The position numbers and the translations under genes are program-made. The notes beneath the pieces are model-generated. The model worked only from the letters and a program-made list of their open reading frames with translations, was not told the origin of the DNA and ran no database searches. Of a stretch of DNA of 64,000 nucleotides, positions 8,551 to 17,993 are shown piece after piece (position 1 is the first letter of the stretch; every line of letters begins with the position of its first letter). The stretch lies in contig NZ_CP089925.1 of assembly GCF_021284745.1 (NCBI RefSeq), forward strand, positions 2,975,001 to 3,039,000, written 5' to 3'. This DNA comes from Lysobacter sp. KIS68-7. Lineage in GTDB: Bacteria > Pseudomonadota > Gammaproteobacteria > Xanthomonadales > Xanthomonadaceae.

Positions 8551-9112
8551 TCCACAAGACGGGCGTTCCGCCGCGAGCTGCCGTGTGCTCCTCGCCGCTC
8601 ACATACCGCAGCTCCCGTCGAGGAGCACACGGCAGCTCACGTCGGCCCGCTCGCTATTTGATCGTTGCGCGGAGCGTCTGGGAGCCGCGTTTCACCGCGA
8701 TGCGAACGCGTGCGCCAACTTCCGGCTTCGGAAGGACGGCACTTTGCCCCCTCGCTCGCTGCATCGGCATGTGCGTCCCGCTTCGGAGGGCAAGGTGCCT
8801 AGATATCAATTGTTGGGGACGCCCCTTCGGGCCGAAGGGGCGCGTGCCCACAAACCTCGCTAGGCACGTCGCCTGCCGAAGGTGACGCACGCGACGGCGC
8901 AGCGCCGAGGTGGGCGACGGGCCGACGATCCGAAGCTACGGTGTTGGCGCACGCGATCCGATCGCGACGCGCCCACAACCCCAGACGCTCCGCGAGGGCA
9001 TCAAATCGCGAGCGGTCCGACGTGAGACGTCGTGTGCTCCTCGACGGGAGCTTGCCGTATGCGAGCGGCGAGGAGCACACGACGGCTCGCGGCGGAACGC
9101 CCGTCTTGTGGA
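8551..9112. repeat. 562-bp near-perfect inverted repeat (foldback element) in a divergent promoter region
   Basis: Two arms of about 252 bp (8551-8802 and 8860-9112) are imperfect reverse complements of each other, joined by a 57-base centre that holds a further GC-rich hairpin (8820-8840). The outer 28 bases of both arms are identical in inverted orientation (left arm starts TCCACAAGACGGGCGTTCCG). Each arm contains its own 14-15-bp stem: left CCGTGTGCTCCTC with GAGGAGCACACGG (8581-8632), right CGTCGTGTGCTCCTC with its complement (9028-9084). The two stems differ by a change that is matched on both sides of each stem. No transposase or significant ORF lies inside; apparent ORFs are mirror images of each other. 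It separates the EF-hand gene (leftward) from the DUF4136 gene (rightward). Confidence 0.9.
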
Positions 9113-9195
9113 ACCCCCTCCGATAACGAACCGTGAACACACCATGGCCGCTGGCGCGTCATGGTAGCGGTCGTCCAGTCATGGAGGACCCCGCC

Positions 9196-9732
9196 ATGCA
9201 TCGCACAACGCTCCCCGCAGCCTTCGCCGCACTCCTGCTGACCGCCTGCGCCAGCAGCGCCCCCGTCGTGCAGACCGACCACGCACAAGGCGTGGACTTC
9301 GCCCGCTACCGCACCTACACCTGGGTGGAAGAACCGCACCCGCAATCGCCGATCACGCACGACAAGCTCATCCGTGCGATCGACGGACAGCTCGCCGCGA
9401 AAGGTTTGCAGCGCGTCCCCGAGGGCGGCGACATCGCCCTCGCCGGCCGCCTCGACACGCGTGAAGACGTCAGCTACCACCACTTCTCGGTCGGGCTGGG
9501 CGTCGGAGGCTGGGGCAACAACGGTGGCGCCGGCCTCGGGACCAGCACCGGCACGTCGACCCCGAAAACCAATCTCGTCGGCGCGCTCGTGATCGACATG
9601 TACGACGCGAAGACCAAGCAGGCAATCTGGCGCGGAACCGCCTCCGGCAACGCACCCACCACGCCGGAAAAGGTCGACGCGGCCCTGGAGGCCACGATCC
9701 CGAAGCTGTTCGCGACCTTCCCGCCGAAGTGA
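9196..9732 (+). CDS. DUF4136 family lipoprotein
   Basis: A 178-aa lipoprotein. The signal peptide ends in the lipobox LTAC with the acylated cysteine at residue 18, followed by Ala, so outer-membrane sorting is likely. The body matches DUF4136: a YRTYTWVEEP start, then an aggregation-like region, a glycine-rich loop (residues about 95-120) and the family's MYDAKTKQAIWRG strand. Function of the family is unknown. GGAGGA precedes the ATG by 7 bases; the in-frame upstream ATG at 9145 lacks such a site. The promoter region is the right arm of the inverted repeat. Confidence 0.88.
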   Translation: MHRTTLPAAFAALLLTACASSAPVVQTDHAQGVDFARYRTYTWVEEPHPQSPITHDKLIRAIDGQLAAKGLQRVPEGGDIALAGRLDTREDVSYHHFSVGLGVGGWGNNGGAGLGTSTGTSTPKTNLVGALVIDMYDAKTKQAIWRGTASGNAPTTPEKVDAALEATIPKLFATFPPK

Positions 9733-9799
9733 CGCCCCCAACCGACGGCCGAAGCCTGCGCTAAAGTGACGTTCGGTCGCGCCCGGGGGGAGCCGGCGG

Positions 9800-10162
9800 A
9801 TGGGTCATTCAGTGGTCGTAGAGGCGGGTGCGTTCGTCGAGCTCCGCTACAGCGGTGCCGTCACCTACGAGGAACGGGCCGTCGCCGTGGATGCGGTGGG
9901 GCGCCTGTTGCGCGAGAGCGGCCTGCGCCGCGTGCTCGGCGACTACCGCGACGCGCACATTGTCGAATCCGTGCCCGGCGCGCGCATCGATTACGTCGCC
10001 AAGGCCATCAGCGCCGACATCCTGGCGGGCTGCAGGGTGGCGATCATCGGCTTGTCGCCCGAACACATGCGCGCGGCGGAAATGGCGAGCATCGTCCGCG
10101 ACATCACGGTCAAGGGATTCGACGATCGCGAATCGGCGATCGCATGGCTGGCGGGCGGCTGA
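9800..10162 (+). CDS. Hypothetical STAS-like (SpoIIAA-type) protein
   Basis: A 120-aa soluble protein with an alternating beta/alpha pattern: an N-terminal strand pair (VVVEAGAFVELRYSG), a helix, and then LGDYRDAHIVES and RVAIIGLSP strands. This resembles the STAS/SpoIIAA-like fold seen in many uncharacterised proteobacterial proteins. No catalytic motif is visible. A purine-rich run (GGGGGAGCC) lies before the ATG. It stands alone between the DUF4136 gene and a convergent VOC gene. The fold assignment is by eye and only moderately secure. Confidence 0.6.
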   Translation: MGHSVVVEAGAFVELRYSGAVTYEERAVAVDAVGRLLRESGLRRVLGDYRDAHIVESVPGARIDYVAKAISADILAGCRVAIIGLSPEHMRAAEMASIVRDITVKGFDDRESAIAWLAGG

Positions 10163-10166
10163 CGCC

Positions 10167-10547
10167 CTACTCCCAGGTGTTCGCGTCCTTCGGCCATCCG
10201 GGCCGCTGCACGCGCACCACGCAGAAGCGATGGCCCGAAGGCGCCTGCATCACCACCCAGCGTTCGAGCTGCCGCACCACGCTCGCGCCCAGCTTTTCCA
10301 GTCGCGCCACTTCCGCCGGGATGTCGTCGGTCTCGATGTCCAGGTGCACGCGGCTTTCGTGTTCGACGCGCTGCAGCTGCACGATGGGTTCCTCGGGCCT
10401 GGTGTCGAGCATGACGTAGCTGCCGCGCGTGCCGGGGTGGTCGCGGTCGATGTCCCGCCCGAGTGCGGCGGACCAGAAACGCGCGGCGGCGTCGATGTCG
10501 TCGGTGTTGCAGTCGATCAGCAGGGCGCAGAGTCGCGAGCGGTGCAT
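10167..10547 (-). CDS. VOC (glyoxalase/bleomycin-resistance) family protein
   Basis: A 126-aa vicinal-oxygen-chelate fold protein, one module of paired beta-alpha-beta-beta-beta. Typical landmarks are LLIDCNTDDIDAAARFWSAAL at the N-terminus, VHLDIETDD in the middle and a final APSGHRFCVV strand. The sub-type resembles the VOC proteins often annotated as glyoxalase-like. Its stop is 4 bases from the stop of the convergent STAS-like gene. Substrate unknown; metal ligands cannot be assigned with confidence. Confidence 0.85.
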   Translation of the reverse strand: MHRSRLCALLIDCNTDDIDAAARFWSAALGRDIDRDHPGTRGSYVMLDTRPEEPIVQLQRVEHESRVHLDIETDDIPAEVARLEKLGASVVRQLERWVVMQAPSGHRFCVVRVQRPGWPKDANTWE

Positions 10548-10605
10548 GGGGGACCTCGGTGGGGGCAATCCTTTGTATGCTTTATAGCGGGAACAGGGGA
10601 CCCTC

Positions 10606-11394
10606 ATGCGAAACACCTTTGCGCTGCCGATGGCAGCCTGCTTGTCCGTGCTCGCCATCGCGCCGATGGCTACGAATGCCGCCTCCGACCAAGCCATGCC
10701 GCCACCGCTCGAAGAGGTGATGACCATGCGCGTGGCCGGCGAAATCGCGGTCGACCCAGGCGGACATGTGCGTGGATACGTCCTCGCATCGAAGGTGCCC
10801 GACAGCATTCGCGCGCGCCTGGACAAGGCGATCCCCAACTGGACCTTCATCGCCGTGGCGCCGCCCGACGGTGCGAACGAATCGCGCACGCCCATGCTGC
10901 TCTCGCTGGTCGCCACCAAGGTCGCCGATGGCTACGCGATCCGCCTGGAGGACGTGGCCTTCGGAGCGGGCGGAGACGACATGCGGGACCGCCTCGCTCC
11001 CCGCACGTTCCTGAAATCGCCCCTTCGCGCAACCAACGCCATCGTGCGGGTCGCGGTGCGCCTGGATGAAACCGGACATGCGCAGGAGGTCGCGCCGATC
11101 GGCTGCGCACTGCACAACGCCGGCGGCGACGCGGAAGAAAAGGCGCTGATGTGCCAGCGGCTCGAGAAGCTGAGCGCCGAAGCGGCCAGCCTTTCGCATT
11201 ACGCGCGCAGCAGCATGGCCCTGCCCGGCGTCGGCCAGGTGTGGTTCGAGTTCACGTCCGGCGGGCCCATCGATGACAGGCTGGGCAAGTGGCGGATCGA
11301 GTCGCGCACGGGGACGCGCGATGTGCCGTGGTTCCGCCCGGTGCGCACGGTCGTGTATGCGCTGAGCGACGGGATCGTCGGCGGAGCGCTCTGA
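10606..11394 (+). CDS. Hypothetical exported protein
   Basis: A 262-aa protein with a signal peptide (residues 1-25, ending TNAA) and no other membrane segment, so periplasmic. A region near residues 145-160 (IVRVAVRLDETGHAQEVAPIG) reads like a TonB-C-terminal-type beta strand, but the rest does not match a family I recognise. Two cysteines (near residues 167 and 182) could form a disulfide. It is transcribed divergently from the VOC gene, sharing a 58-base intergenic region. Confidence 0.7.
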   Translation: MRNTFALPMAACLSVLAIAPMATNAASDQAMPPPLEEVMTMRVAGEIAVDPGGHVRGYVLASKVPDSIRARLDKAIPNWTFIAVAPPDGANESRTPMLLSLVATKVADGYAIRLEDVAFGAGGDDMRDRLAPRTFLKSPLRATNAIVRVAVRLDETGHAQEVAPIGCALHNAGGDAEEKALMCQRLEKLSAEAASLSHYARSSMALPGVGQVWFEFTSGGPIDDRLGKWRIESRTGTRDVPWFRPVRTVVYALSDGIVGGAL

Positions 11395-11403
11395 CGCGGC
11401 GCT

Positions 11404-11790
11404 TCACTTCCGCCGCGAATCGCGGCTGCGACGTGCCAGTTCCTCGTACGTCTTGCGCAACTCGTCGAGCTCCTCCTCCTCGAGCTCTTCGAGATCGAGC
11501 ATCGCGTTGTTGGCGGGACGGTGCGAACGCAGCAGTTCGTCGAGCTTGATCTGCATCGCCTCCGTGTCGCGGTTCTGCGTGTTCTGGATCAGGAACACCA
11601 TCAGGAAGGTGATGATGGTGGTGCCGGTGTTGATCACGAGCTGCCAGGTGTCGCCGAACTTGAACAGCGGACCGGTGGCCGCCCAGACCACGATGATCGC
11701 GAGCGCGATGACGAAGCAGGTCGGCGTGCCGGTGAAGTGCGCGGCCTTTTTCGCGAAACGGGTGAACAGCTTGTGCTTGCTCGTCGCCAT
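11404..11790 (-). CDS. Low-affinity iron permease family small membrane protein
   Basis: A 128-aa inner-membrane protein with two transmembrane segments (residues about 23-45 and 52-72) and a highly charged cytoplasmic C-terminus that is glutamate-rich and probably coiled-coil. It matches the bacterial group assigned to the low-affinity iron permease family, named after yeast Fet4; iron transport by the short bacterial members is not established. Converges with the exported protein gene (10-base gap). Confidence 0.8.
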   Translation of the reverse strand: MATSKHKLFTRFAKKAAHFTGTPTCFVIALAIIVVWAATGPLFKFGDTWQLVINTGTTIITFLMVFLIQNTQNRDTEAMQIKLDELLRSHRPANNAMLDLEELEEEELDELRKTYEELARRSRDSRRK

Positions 11791-11859
11791 GCGGGCGGGT
11801 CCGGCGGGAAGGGTGCGAAAACTGTATCCCGCCGCAGGCGTGAGCGGCTGTGACAGCCC

Positions 11860-12378
11860 CTACGATGCCGCCTGGCGCAGCACCTCGACCATCTCGTCGA
11901 AATCGGCGGGGCCGTCGTAGCGTTCGCCGTTGATGAAGAACGATGGCGTTCCGTTGACGCCGCTGCGGACCCCGCCATTGAAGTCGTTGCGGATCCGCTC
12001 CTCGTAAGTGCCCGCGCGCAGGGCGGCATCGAGGTCCTCCGCGGACAGGCCCTGCGCCGTCACCGCGCGTGCGTAAAGCGTCGGCCCCAGCCGGGTCTGG
12101 TTCTCGTACAGGTAATCGTGCGTCTCCCAGAAACGCCCGTTTGCCCCGGCGAACTCCGCGGTCGACGCCGCGCGCAGCGCCTCCGGATGCATCTGCGTGA
12201 TGGGGAAGTTGCGGAACACGAAGCGCAGTCGATCCCCCAACGCCTCCTGCACGCGCCGGATGACCGGATAGGCCGCGCCGCAGTACGGGCACTGGTAATC
12301 GCCGTATTCGACGAGCGTCACCGGCGCGTCGGGATGGCCCTGGGCATGATCTTCCGGTCCCACGGGAATCTTGAGCAT
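11860..12378 (-). CDS. DsbA-like thioredoxin-fold disulfide oxidoreductase
   Basis: A 172-aa protein of the DsbA/Thioredoxin_4 group. The redox motif CPYC is at residues 30-33 in YGDYQCPYC and the cis-proline is in GTPSFF (residues about 143-148). No signal peptide is visible, so it is probably cytoplasmic, like many FrnE/DsbA-like relatives. It follows the peroxiredoxin gene on the same strand by 18 bases, which suggests joint induction and a partnership in thiol or peroxide stress. Confidence 0.88.
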   Translation of the reverse strand: MLKIPVGPEDHAQGHPDAPVTLVEYGDYQCPYCGAAYPVIRRVQEALGDRLRFVFRNFPITQMHPEALRAASTAEFAGANGRFWETHDYLYENQTRLGPTLYARAVTAQGLSAEDLDAALRAGTYEERIRNDFNGGVRSGVNGTPSFFINGERYDGPADFDEMVEVLRQAAS

Positions 12379-12396
12379 GTCGTTCTCCCGCCGGCC

Positions 12397-12867
12397 TCAT
12401 GCGCCGGGAAGTGCGTCCAGTGCATCGAGGATGCCGTCGGCGCCGGGATTGACGGCCACCGGCGACAGGTAACTCCACGCGATGACGCCGTCCTTGTCGA
12501 GCACGAACAGCGCGCGTTGGCTGCAGCCATGCTCGGCGTCGTAGACGCCGTAGGTGCGCGCGACTTCCCCCTTCGGTTCGAAATCGGCCAGCAGGTTGAA
12601 GTGGAGGTTCCGATCCTGCGCGAATGCCTGGTGGCACCACACGCTGTCGACGGAAATGCCCAGCAAGTGCGCACCCGCCTGGTGGAACGCCGGCAGGACT
12701 TCGTTGTACAGCGCCATCTGGTCGCCGCAGACCGGGCTCCAGTCGGCGGGATAGAACGCGAGGATGACGGGGCGGCCGCGAAGTTCGCCCAGCGACAAGG
12801 CCTGGTCGGGCGTGGCGTTGAGGCGAAAGTCGGGTGCGGGCGTGCCGGCCTGCAGGATTCCTGCCAT
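12397..12867 (-). CDS. Peroxiredoxin (AhpC/TSA family)
   Basis: A 156-aa thioredoxin-fold peroxidase. The peroxidatic cysteine is Cys47 in FYPADWSPVCGDQ, where the usual Thr of PxxxTxxC is Ser. Two further cysteines (near residues 81 and 115) could resolve. ATG 12867 is chosen over an in-frame ATG 6 codons earlier because GGAGGC precedes it at the right distance. It is the first gene of a pair with the DsbA-like gene. Peroxide type cannot be read from sequence. Confidence 0.88.
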   Translation of the reverse strand: MAGILQAGTPAPDFRLNATPDQALSLGELRGRPVILAFYPADWSPVCGDQMALYNEVLPAFHQAGAHLLGISVDSVWCHQAFAQDRNLHFNLLADFEPKGEVARTYGVYDAEHGCSQRALFVLDKDGVIAWSYLSPVAVNPGADGILDALDALPGA

Positions 12868-12925
12868 GACAGCCTCCGAAATCATTGCGGATGCCCGAGC
12901 ATAAGCGTCCGCTGCACGGTCGCCT

Positions 12926-13348
12926 TCACTTGATCCCCTGCTCCACCTCCACGTCGCCGCGCGTCGCGCGCGAGTACGGGCATGTCGCGTGGGCCGCTTC
13001 GACGAGCTTGCGCTTCGTCTCCGCGTCCAGCCCGGGCAGGTCGATGTTCATCACGACGTGCAACTGGTATTCCTTATTCGCGGTCTGGCCCAGCGTGACG
13101 TCGGTGTCGATGGCCGCGTCCTTGGGCCATTTCACTTTCGATTGCAGCGCGGCGATGTGCATCGCGCTGAGGAAACACGCGGAATAGCCGACCGCGAACA
13201 GCTGTTCGGGATTCGTGCCGGGCTTACCGGTGCCCGGCGTTGCCAGCAGGACGTCGAGCACGCCGTCGCTGGTCTTGCCGGCACCTTCGCGTCCACCGGT
13301 GACATGGGCGTGCGCGGTGTAGATCTCGGTTGCAAGGGGACTGGGCAT
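12926..13348 (-). CDS. ohr: Organic hydroperoxide resistance protein (Ohr/OsmC family)
   Basis: A 140-aa OsmC-fold thiol peroxidase that detoxifies organic hydroperoxides with lipoyl-dependent recycling. Both conserved cysteines are present, in GYSACF and ATCPYS, as is the PGxxNPEQLFA signature. Length matches the Ohr subgroup. Fifty-eight bases separate it from the peroxiredoxin gene on the same strand, so 11.86-13.35 kb is a small peroxide-defence cluster. Regulation by an OhrR-type repressor is usual but no such gene is present here. Confidence 0.92.
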   Translation of the reverse strand: MPSPLATEIYTAHAHVTGGREGAGKTSDGVLDVLLATPGTGKPGTNPEQLFAVGYSACFLSAMHIAALQSKVKWPKDAAIDTDVTLGQTANKEYQLHVVMNIDLPGLDAETKRKLVEAAHATCPYSRATRGDVEVEQGIK

Positions 13349-13493
13349 CTCGACACTCCGTCGGTGGTTTCGCTGTTGAGCTTGATGCGCGATGCGCCTG
13401 GCGATGCTAGGCGCGCATGCGTTAGTCAACGGTGGAAGACAGGCGCCCGGATCGGCGCCATCATCGCGTCGTGCCATGCATGAGGCCCATCCG

Positions 13494-13961
13494 ATGACGC
13501 CCAACCCCGCCTACATCGAAGCCATGCAGCAGCTCGTGCGCGATTCGAAGTTCCCGCAGATCCTCGGCATGACGCTCGCCGTCCTCGACTTCGATCGCGC
13601 CCAAGTGACTGTCGACCTCGACGCGCGACACACCCATGGCTTCGGCATGGTGCACGGCGGCGTCTTCGCCACGCTCATCGACAGCGCCACCTGGTGGTCG
13701 GCCTACATGCGGATCCCGGAAACGGCCGGATTGGTCAACGTCGATCTCAAGCTCAATTACCTCAAGGCGATGACGGGTGGAAGCCTGCGCGCAGAGGGCC
13801 GCTGCCTGCGCGCGGGACGGCAGATCAGTTATGCGGAAGCGACGGTCCTCGACGAGCGCGGCGACCTCGTGGCGCACGGCACATCCACGCTGATGGCGCT
13901 GCCCGACAAGGGCCTGCGCGTGGGCGTGCCGAAATTCCTGGAGGAAGATCGGCCCGCGTAG
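13494..13961 (+). CDS. PaaI-type hotdog-fold thioesterase
   Basis: A 155-aa acyl-CoA thioesterase-like protein. The hotdog signature runs from FGMVHGGVFATLIDSA (residues about 49-64), with the HGG turn and the acidic residue on the long helix typical of PaaI/YbgC-like enzymes, to VDLKLNYLKA. ATG 13494 has TGAGG about 8 bases upstream; ATG 13476 is an alternative. Substrate probably an aromatic or short-chain acyl-CoA (family inference). No pathway neighbours. Confidence 0.87.
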   Translation: MTPNPAYIEAMQQLVRDSKFPQILGMTLAVLDFDRAQVTVDLDARHTHGFGMVHGGVFATLIDSATWWSAYMRIPETAGLVNVDLKLNYLKAMTGGSLRAEGRCLRAGRQISYAEATVLDERGDLVAHGTSTLMALPDKGLRVGVPKFLEEDRPA

Positions 13962-14032
13962 GCGCGCTGCGCGTCCGATCCGCGGCGGCGACGACGTTCC
14001 CTGCAAGGACCGACACGAACGCGAGGACGCAC

Positions 14033-14974
14033 ATGGCACGGTTCGACGCAGACTCCCGCAGGCTCCTGGCGATGGGCTTGATCACCCTGTTGCTCGGGAT
14101 CGCGAGGCCGGCGCAGGCCGAGGTGCATCCCTACTCCGCTGCCTTCCATGCCTCCGAGATGGCCGTCAGCGGCGGAACCCAACACGTGCGCGTCGGCGGG
14201 CATGGCCCGGCCGTGTTGCTGCTCCACGGCTTCGGCGACACCGGCGACATGTGGCAGCCCCTGGCCGAGCGATTGGTGAAGGATCACACCGTCATCGTTC
14301 CCGACCTGCGTGGCATGGGCTTGTCTTCCCATCCGGAGAGCGGCTACGAGAAGACGGCGCAGGCGCGCGACCTGGCCGGCATCCTCGACGCGCTGAAGAT
14401 CGACAAGGTGCAGCTGGTCACGCACGACATCGGCAACATGGTGGGGTACGCGCTGGCGGCGCAATACCCCGACCGCGTTTCGCGTTGGGTGATCATGGAT
14501 GCGCCCCTGCCGGGGCTGGGCAGCTGGGACAAGCAGTTGCTCAACCCCAAGGTGTGGCACTTCAACTTCCGCGGACCCGATGTCGAGCGCCTCGTGCAGG
14601 GCCGCGAGCGCATCCTGCTCGATCGGTTCTACAACGACATGTCGGCGAACCCGGCGCGCATCGACGAACAAACGCGCAACCACTACGCCGAACTCTATGC
14701 GAAACCCGGCGCGATCCACGACGCGTTCAGCGGACAGTTCGCGGCGTTCTCGCAGGACGCGAAGGACAACCAGGCGCTGTTCGCCAAGGGCGGCAAGCTA
14801 CGACTCCCCATACTGGCGATCGGCGGCGATCATTCCTACGGCGCCGCGATGAAGACGGAATTGGAATCCGTCGCCGAGCACGTGGATGGCGCGGTGATCA
14901 CCGATTCGGGCCACTGGATCATGGAAGAGCAGCCGGAACAGGCGATACGCGCGATCGAAGCGTTCCTGCAGTAG
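14033..14974 (+). CDS. Exported alpha/beta hydrolase (epoxide-hydrolase / haloalkane-dehalogenase type)
   Basis: A 313-aa enzyme with an N-terminal signal peptide (residues 1-29, ending AQA). The oxyanion segment is LLHGFGDTGDMW, the nucleophile is Asp132 in THDIGNMVG and the base is His294 in DSGHWIMEE. An Asp nucleophile rather than Ser points to the epoxide hydrolase, fluoroacetate or haloalkane dehalogenase branch. The signal peptide suggests a periplasmic location, which is less common for this branch. Substrate unknown. Confidence 0.87.
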   Translation: MARFDADSRRLLAMGLITLLLGIARPAQAEVHPYSAAFHASEMAVSGGTQHVRVGGHGPAVLLLHGFGDTGDMWQPLAERLVKDHTVIVPDLRGMGLSSHPESGYEKTAQARDLAGILDALKIDKVQLVTHDIGNMVGYALAAQYPDRVSRWVIMDAPLPGLGSWDKQLLNPKVWHFNFRGPDVERLVQGRERILLDRFYNDMSANPARIDEQTRNHYAELYAKPGAIHDAFSGQFAAFSQDAKDNQALFAKGGKLRLPILAIGGDHSYGAAMKTELESVAEHVDGAVITDSGHWIMEEQPEQAIRAIEAFLQ

Positions 14975-14992
14975 AAGCGCCTCGATTGGGGC

Positions 14993-16081
14993 ATGCTGGC
15001 ATGCATGCGCACTGCCCCTCGCACATGGTTGGCGTCCGGCATCGGTGCCGCGCTGCTGGCGGCCCTGCTCTTCGGCGCCAGCACGCCGCTCGCCAAGCTG
15101 CTGATCGCCGATACGCCGCCGATCCTGCTCGCGGGGCTGCTCTATGCAGGATCGGGCCTCGGTCTGGGCACATGGCTGCTGATCCGACGCGTCCGCAAGC
15201 AATCCGTCTCCGCCGAAGCGCCCTTGCGGCGCGCGGACGTGCCGTGGCTCTCGGGCGCGGTCCTGTTCGGTGGCGTGCTGGGCCCAGTGCTGTTGATGCT
15301 CGGGCTCTCCCTCACGCCCGCTTCGTCCGCATCCCTGCTCCTCAATCTCGAAAGCGTCCTCACGGCCCTCATCGCGTGGGTCGTGTTCCGCGAGAACGTC
15401 GATGTCCGCATCTTCCTGGGCATGGTGGCGATCGTCGCGGGCGGTGTGCTTCTGTCGTGGAATGCGACGCCCACAGCAACGGTGCCGTGGGGCGCACTGG
15501 CCATCGCGGGCGCCTGTGCGTGTTGGGCCATCGACAACAACCTGACACGCGTGGTCTCGGGCGGCGATCCCGTGCAGATCGCGGCGATCAAAGGCGGCGT
15601 CGCGGGCGCGATCAACGTTGGCGCAGCGCTGGCACTGGGGTATCGATTGCCCGACGCCATGCACATCCTCTCGGCAGGATTGATCGGCCTCACCGGCTAC
15701 GGCATCAGCCTCGTTGCGTTCGTGCTTGCGTTGCGTCATCTCGGCGCCGCCAGGACGGGCGCCTACTTCTCGACGGCGCCCTTCGTGGGCGCCGGGCTCT
15801 CGCTCCTCCTGCTACGCGAAACACCCGGACTGTCCTTCTGGATCGCCGGCGGCCTCATGGCATTCGGTGTCTGGCTCCACGTCAGCGAGCACCACGAGCA
15901 CGAACACGCGCACGAGGCGATGGACCACGAGCACCTGCACGTCCACGACGAGCACCACCAGCACGCGCACGATTTCGAGTGGGATGGACGCGAGCCACAC
16001 GCCCATCCCCACCATCATGCGCCGCTGGTCCACTCCCACCCGCACTACCCCGATCTCCACCATCGGCACGATCACGAGTAG
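14993..16081 (+). CDS. EamA/DMT-family transporter with histidine-rich C-terminal tail
   Basis: About 362 aa. Ten predicted membrane helices form two EamA repeats (residues about 10-290), followed by a roughly 60-residue tail in which about every second or third residue is His, interspersed with Glu and Asp. EamA proteins export amino acids or metabolites. His-rich tails are typical of metal transporters and chaperones and suggest zinc, nickel or cobalt sensing or handling. Start could be ATG 14993 or ATG 15005. The gene follows the hydrolase by 18 bases. Confidence 0.85.
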   Translation: MLACMRTAPRTWLASGIGAALLAALLFGASTPLAKLLIADTPPILLAGLLYAGSGLGLGTWLLIRRVRKQSVSAEAPLRRADVPWLSGAVLFGGVLGPVLLMLGLSLTPASSASLLLNLESVLTALIAWVVFRENVDVRIFLGMVAIVAGGVLLSWNATPTATVPWGALAIAGACACWAIDNNLTRVVSGGDPVQIAAIKGGVAGAINVGAALALGYRLPDAMHILSAGLIGLTGYGISLVAFVLALRHLGAARTGAYFSTAPFVGAGLSLLLLRETPGLSFWIAGGLMAFGVWLHVSEHHEHEHAHEAMDHEHLHVHDEHHQHAHDFEWDGREPHAHPHHHAPLVHSHPHYPDLHHRHDHE

Positions 16082-16086
16082 ACGGC

Positions 16087-16398
16087 TTACGTGTGCTTTG
16101 CGTGCTTCTCGTGCGCTTCGCTCTCTTCCGACTCGTTCGGGTTGGCGGTGATGGCGCCCGTCATCGCGTCGACATGGAGATGCACGGCCTTGCCGTCCTT
16201 CATCGCATCGGCGTCGAAGTGGGTGCCTTCCTTCTCGACGCCGTGCACCTTGGTGTAACCCGCTTCAGTGAGTTTCGCAGTGACCTGGCTTTCGGTCAGC
16301 GTTGCGGGTTGGCTGGCGGTCTGGGCCGTGGCGAGACTTGCCACGCAGAAGAGCGCCGCGGCGCTCGCGCAGAGCCATGTTGCGGATCGAATCTTCAT
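16087..16398 (-). CDS. Small exported PepSY-like protein
   Basis: A 103-aa periplasmic protein. Signal peptide residues 1-25 (ending ATAQ), then a PepSY-like fold (residues about 32-92: LTESQVTAKLTEAGY, then VHLHVDAMTGAI). It ends in a His/Glu/Lys-rich tail (EAHEKHAKHT) that may bind metal. It converges with the His-tailed EamA gene (stops 5 bases apart), which hints at a shared metal theme. Confidence 0.75.
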   Translation of the reverse strand: MKIRSATWLCASAAALFCVASLATAQTASQPATLTESQVTAKLTEAGYTKVHGVEKEGTHFDADAMKDGKAVHLHVDAMTGAITANPNESEESEAHEKHAKHT

Positions 16399-16507
16399 TC
16401 GGGAACCTCTTCGGGTACCGGCGCAGGGCGCCGAGCGAACCGTACTCCCGGCATCGGTCGCGGAGATGAACTTCTCCCTGCTCAGGCAGGCGCTCTATGA
16501 TCGGCGC

Positions 16508-17530
<1,023 letters not shown>

Positions 17531-17558
17531 CCCGCGTCAGCGGAGTCCATGGAGTCCG

Positions 17559-17906
17559 TCAGGCCTCATCGGGTGCCCAGTCAGTGACTGCAATGAATCT
17601 CTCCGATTCCGGAGTCTTCTCGAAGGCGCTGCCCTCTGGAGCGTCCAGGAAAGGAATGATCGTTGGGTCGTAATTGGCGATGGTGTTGATGTCGTAGACG
17701 TCATGGTTGGGGGGAGTGTCCATGTACTCATCACTCTCCAATCCGGACATGAAGCGCCAGCCACTATCAACGTCATTGTCCGGTGTCTCCCGATACATGA
17801 AGCGCACGGGATGGCCCTCGACGGTAATTTTGTCTGTGGCGATGCACCCGCCATAGCCCTCTGCAAGGGGTTTGATATCGTCTTTGGACAGCTTGTATTT
17901 CGCCAT
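17559..17906 (-). CDS. DUF2185 / Imm33-like protein
   Basis: A 115-aa acidic protein with no signal or membrane segment. It has the strong family signature DNDVDSGWRFMSG and the NTIANYDPTIIPFLDAP end. DUF2185 domains overlap with the Imm33-type immunity proteins of polymorphic toxin systems, and stand-alone copies are common. No toxin gene is adjacent, so this is an orphan. It converges with the amidohydrolase gene. It is the last ordinary gene before the terminator and tRNA remnant that mark the accessory region. Confidence 0.85.
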   Translation of the reverse strand: MAKYKLSKDDIKPLAEGYGGCIATDKITVEGHPVRFMYRETPDNDVDSGWRFMSGLESDEYMDTPPNHDVYDINTIANYDPTIIPFLDAPEGSAFEKTPESERFIAVTDWAPDEA

Positions 17907-17993
17907 GAGCCATAACGCCTGATTGATCGGAGACCCAAAAAACGTATTCCGACGGTCGCAGGCGGCGCAATGGTACTTGTAGGTAACAAAAAA

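Noticed and set aside
8551-9112. Retron, diversity-generating element or insertion sequence
   Set aside because: No reverse transcriptase or transposase frame inside or beside the inverted repeat, and no target-site duplication can be seen at its ends.
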